The notes beneath the pieces were generated by a model, which saw only the letters and a list, made by a program, of their open reading frames with translations, was not told the origin of the DNA and did not search any database. Made by a program: the position numbers and the translations under genes. A DNA stretch of 34,979 nt from Acidobacteriota bacterium (GTDB lineage: Bacteria; Acidobacteriota; Vicinamibacteria; Vicinamibacterales; 2-12-FULL-66-21). The stretch is taken from assembly GCA_020200195.1 (NCBI GenBank), contig JAIVJE010000292.1, positions 9,567-44,545 of the forward strand, written 5' to 3'. Shown in pieces: positions 32,905-34,979 of this stretch. Each line of letters opens with the position of its first letter. The stretch's first letter is position 1.

Positions 32905-33906
32905 TCAGCGCGTTTTCGGTGGGAGCAATCGCTTCGGAAACTTTGCGACCACACTGTAGTTCGGATCGACGACGTTCGCGACGCGCGTGTGCCCGCCCTG
33001 AGACACGACCTGGTACGCGTCTATCCGGTCAAATCCATATTCGTCGACGAGCCATTCGATTAACTCGACCTGCGCAATGCGAAACGCGTCCACGAGCGGA
33101 CGCACGCTCCCGACGACCATGATGTCGTCGGCATCCTCCATGCGGGGCCATCGAATCCGCCGCCCTTTGATGAGGTCGAACTGGAACGTGACGTCCATGG
33201 TCGTTTCGAGACCGGAGCCGCAAATCTCGCCGTCCCCCTGCAGCGCATGTCCGTCGCCGAAATAAAACAGCGCCCCGTCATGGAAGATGGGCAGATAAAC
33301 GACGGTGCCTTCTCGCGCGTCAGACGCATCCATGTTGCCGCCGAAGTTTCCTGGCCAGAGACCGCCGAACTCCTCTTCACCCGCGGGGGCGACGGCGAGG
33401 CGGCCGAGCATCGGCTCGAGCGGCATCTCGATCCGCTTCGCCGCGGATTTCGGCAAGTCGAGGATGCCCACACTGCGCGCGCGATCGAGCTTCCAGATGA
33501 ATCGGCGTGCAGGCAGCGGGTCGTTGAGCATCCGGGTCCGCGAATCGCCAGTGACCGCACTTATGCCCCCCGGATTGACCGCCGAGACTGCCGTGTCGCG
33601 ATTCGGGCGCAGCCGGACGATGCGGACCACCAGCGTGTCGCTGGAGGTCGCCCCGTCGATGTAGAAAGGTCCGACTTCGCCGGGCCACGCCCCGCCGTCG
33701 CGTTCGTAGTAATCACCGGGCTTCGAGAACGTGCGCGTCTCGACAACCGCTCCGGGTGCGACGCGGAGCACGGGCTCGCGAACCGCGAACGTCGGCACAC
33801 CTGCGGTAGGCTCGAATCGGATCGGGGCCGCCGGATTGGGCGGCTGCTGGGCAAGGACGCTGGCGATGGCAGCGGCGAGACAGGCGGCGATCGGGACGGC
33901 CGCCAC
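32905..33906 (-). CDS. Acetamidase/formamidase-family protein with signal-like N-terminus
   Basis: The 333-aa protein fits the FmdA_AmdA family: GGAWPGEVGPFYIDGA, DGHALQGDGEICG with metal-binding acidic/His residues, and SQGGHTRVANVVDPNYSVVAKFPKRLL at the end. It hydrolyses short amides (formamide, acetamide) to acid and ammonia. GTG 33906 leads into a hydrophobic stretch (AACLAAAIASVLAQQP) that may be a signal peptide; family members are usually cytosolic, so this copy may be exported. The start lies inside the 3' end of the upstream CxxC-protein ORF (194-bp overlap). Confidence 0.85.
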   Translation of the reverse strand: MAAVPIAACLAAAIASVLAQQPPNPAAPIRFEPTAGVPTFAVREPVLRVAPGAVVETRTFSKPGDYYERDGGAWPGEVGPFYIDGATSSDTLVVRIVRLRPNRDTAVSAVNPGGISAVTGDSRTRMLNDPLPARRFIWKLDRARSVGILDLPKSAAKRIEMPLEPMLGRLAVAPAGEEEFGGLWPGNFGGNMDASDAREGTVVYLPIFHDGALFYFGDGHALQGDGEICGSGLETTMDVTFQFDLIKGRRIRWPRMEDADDIMVVGSVRPLVDAFRIAQVELIEWLVDEYGFDRIDAYQVVSQGGHTRVANVVDPNYSVVAKFPKRLLPPKTR

Positions 33907-34495
33907 GGGGCTTTGTCCGAGGATCGCCGCCTCGGAAGTGCCCGCCCCCGCTGCGTGCGGCCGCCTGCCGGACGGTGAATTCGGGCAGCGGCCGCGCGTC
34001 CTTCTGCCCCTCGATACGAGGCAACTGCGCGCGAATCAACTGCCGATGTACCGGACCTTCTTCCACCTCCGGCGGTCCGGATGCCTCTACGTTGTCGCCG
34101 TCGTGATCATCATCATGCATGTCGTCGCTCGGAGTCGGTGCGCCTGGGCCATCCTCCACCGCGTCTGCGGCTTCGATCTCGATAACGTCTGAAGCGGCAA
34201 TCTCGGTGTCGTCAATGTTGGTGGGAGCGAGAGCGGAGGGCGCTGCAAGGACCGGCACGTTCTCCGCGTCCGGCATGCCCGCCAGAACTTCTTTGTATAA
34301 GCCCGCGGGAGATTCTTTCCTGCGCCGGCGAGGCACTTTCGCACCTTTGTACGCGTGCTCGGCGTCGCACGTCGTACACCGCGTCTGTTTGACGTTTTCT
34401 TCGATCATCGCGACGACGGCGTGATTGGTCACGCGTCGCTCACGCGGACAGTAGTCGTCCAATATGTCACCGAGACGCAGCGGGCGCTGCTCCAT
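33713..34495 (-). CDS. Uncharacterised protein with N-terminal CxxC zinc-type motif
   Basis: ATG 34495 follows GGGGGAAG, a strong ribosome site. Residues 1-65 hold a single CPRERR and a CTTCDAEH (CxxC...H) knuckle with a basic patch KVPRRRRKES. Residues 66-150 are acidic and probably disordered (DDMHDDDHDGDN). Residues 155-185 (PVHRQLIRAQLPRIEG, ARPLPEFTVRQ) form a conserved-looking segment, then a Gly/Arg-rich run. The last 60 codons overlap the acetamidase gene and look antisense-like or out of frame, so the true stop may lie near 33900 or have been lost. I recognise no family. It could bind nucleic acid. Confidence 0.65.
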   Translation of the reverse strand: MEQRPLRLGDILDDYCPRERRVTNHAVVAMIEENVKQTRCTTCDAEHAYKGAKVPRRRRKESPAGLYKEVLAGMPDAENVPVLAAPSALAPTNIDDTEIAASDVIEIEAADAVEDGPGAPTPSDDMHDDDHDGDNVEASGPPEVEEGPVHRQLIRAQLPRIEGQKDARPLPEFTVRQAAARSGGGHFRGGDPRTKPRGGRPDRRLSRRCHRQRPCPAAAQSGGPDPIRAYRRCADVRGSRARAPRRTRSGCRDAHVLEAR

Positions 34496-34610
34496 TCACT
34501 TCCCCCGAAATATCCGTGTAAATTGGCTGGAAAAAGGCCGCCAGTGCAGGTGACTTGAGTCTAGCAGAGCACTCCTGCCGGCGCAACAATAACCCCGCAC
34601 GAAACCCCGC

Positions 34611-34979
34611 TCAAGGCTGCCGCAGCCCGGACCGCCCGCGTGCACGGTCGATCCATTCCAGCGCCGCTTCGAGCGGGCGATCGCGTCCCGCCAGCAGGTC
34701 GTCACGGCGCAGCGGCACGATCTCATCGGGTATGACGCCGCGGCCTTCGAGCCGCGTGCCGTCAGCGGTCACGAAGTCGCCGTACGCGTGAATCAGCACG
34801 TCGCCGTTTGGCAAGCGATCGAACAATGCGGGTAGCGCCTGCCCCATGGACGTCTGCCCGAAGACACGGGCGCGCCCGATCGACTGCATCCCTCCAGCAA
34901 AGCACTCGGACGCGCTGCCGGTGAGTGCATCGACCAGAATCGCTACAGGACCGGCGAAGACGCCGACGCGCTCGCCGCG
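34611..34979 (-). CDS. S41 (C-terminal-processing) peptidase, partial
   Basis: The frame is open to the window edge. It reads GPVAILVDALTGSASECFAGG, where the serine in GSASE is the catalytic Ser of S41 peptidases, then GRARVFGQTSMGQALPA with the second active-site region (usually a Lys in the family, Gln/Ser here). It ends DEIVPLRRDDLLAGRDRPLEAALEWI. The ORF-track start (34889) is internal; the real protein starts outside the window. Family members are periplasmic or cell-surface proteases, often with a PDZ domain upstream. Confidence 0.88.
   Translation of the reverse strand, partial: RGERVGVFAGPVAILVDALTGSASECFAGGMQSIGRARVFGQTSMGQALPALFDRLPNGDVLIHAYGDFVTADGTRLEGRGVIPDEIVPLRRDDLLAGRDRPLEAALEWIDRARGRSGLRQP

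Overview
The window is GC-rich, gene-dense chromosomal DNA with short intergenic gaps, many ATGA/TGATG stop-start overlaps and no rRNA, tRNA, CRISPR array or complete mobile element that I can see. The mix of genes (a SUF operon with SufU and SufT, a degenerate PilT-like ATPase with an alanine/proline/glutamate-rich linker, DUF4097 and SIMPL proteins, a bacterial deoxyhypusine-synthase homologue, a wHTH-sigma54 activator and a GGDEF/HD-GYP protein) suggests an uncultured Acidobacteriota, probably Vicinamibacteria. This placement is an inference from gene content, not a database result.

Layout. 1-6300 (minus) is an iron-sulfur assembly operon read right to left: IscA-like, sufB, sufC, sufD (broken in this sequence), sufS, sufU, sufT and an Rrf2 regulator at the window edge. 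A sigma70-like promoter overlaps an IscR/Rrf2-like GAC...GTC dyad at 6255-6298. 6273-7395 is a frameshifted MoeB/ThiF-rhodanese sulfur-carrier activating enzyme. 7457-9282 holds rmuC and a truncated SIMPL gene that run into each other tail to tail. 9375-13893 holds a SUMF1-like protein, an aminotransferase coupled to homoserine dehydrogenase, a glutaredoxin-like gene with an in-frame UGA, and a CaiB-type CoA-transferase. 13910-16470 is a PilT-like ATPase with a small partner gene.

16576-21586 is a metal/copper locus. A minus-strand operon (Tat multicopper oxidase, ZIP transporter, cupredoxin, UbiE/MenG methyltransferase) diverges from a DtxR/MntR-type regulator that is fused in frame to an outer-membrane-type protein. 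The AT-rich gap between them holds promoters for both directions and a perfect 8+8 bp dyad. 21613-22812 carries queD and queC (7-deazaguanine synthesis). 22793-26548 carries a DUF4097 lipoprotein, nagA, a PIN-like DUF5615 protein and a deoxyhypusine-synthase-like enzyme. 26705-31328 (plus) carries a membrane protein, a sigma54 activator and a large c-di-GMP enzyme. 31376-34979 carries a ferredoxin-reductase remnant, a BON lipoprotein, fabI, an acetamidase/formamidase, a CxxC protein and a partial S41 protease.

Most notable: (1) the glutaredoxin at 12422-12670 reads UxxC instead of CxxC, with a TGA at the first active-site cysteine and a perfect 7-bp hairpin (loop AGUUA) in the position expected for a bacterial SECIS element, so it is a candidate selenoprotein that ORF callers miss. 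(2) Six gaps between same-direction genes carry short repeats of different sequence but a shared 7-nt (or 14-nt) period, always just before the downstream gene. (3) Several genes look broken or fused (sufD, moeB, rmuC/SIMPL, regulator/barrel, reductase remnant), which is either real decay or assembly error.
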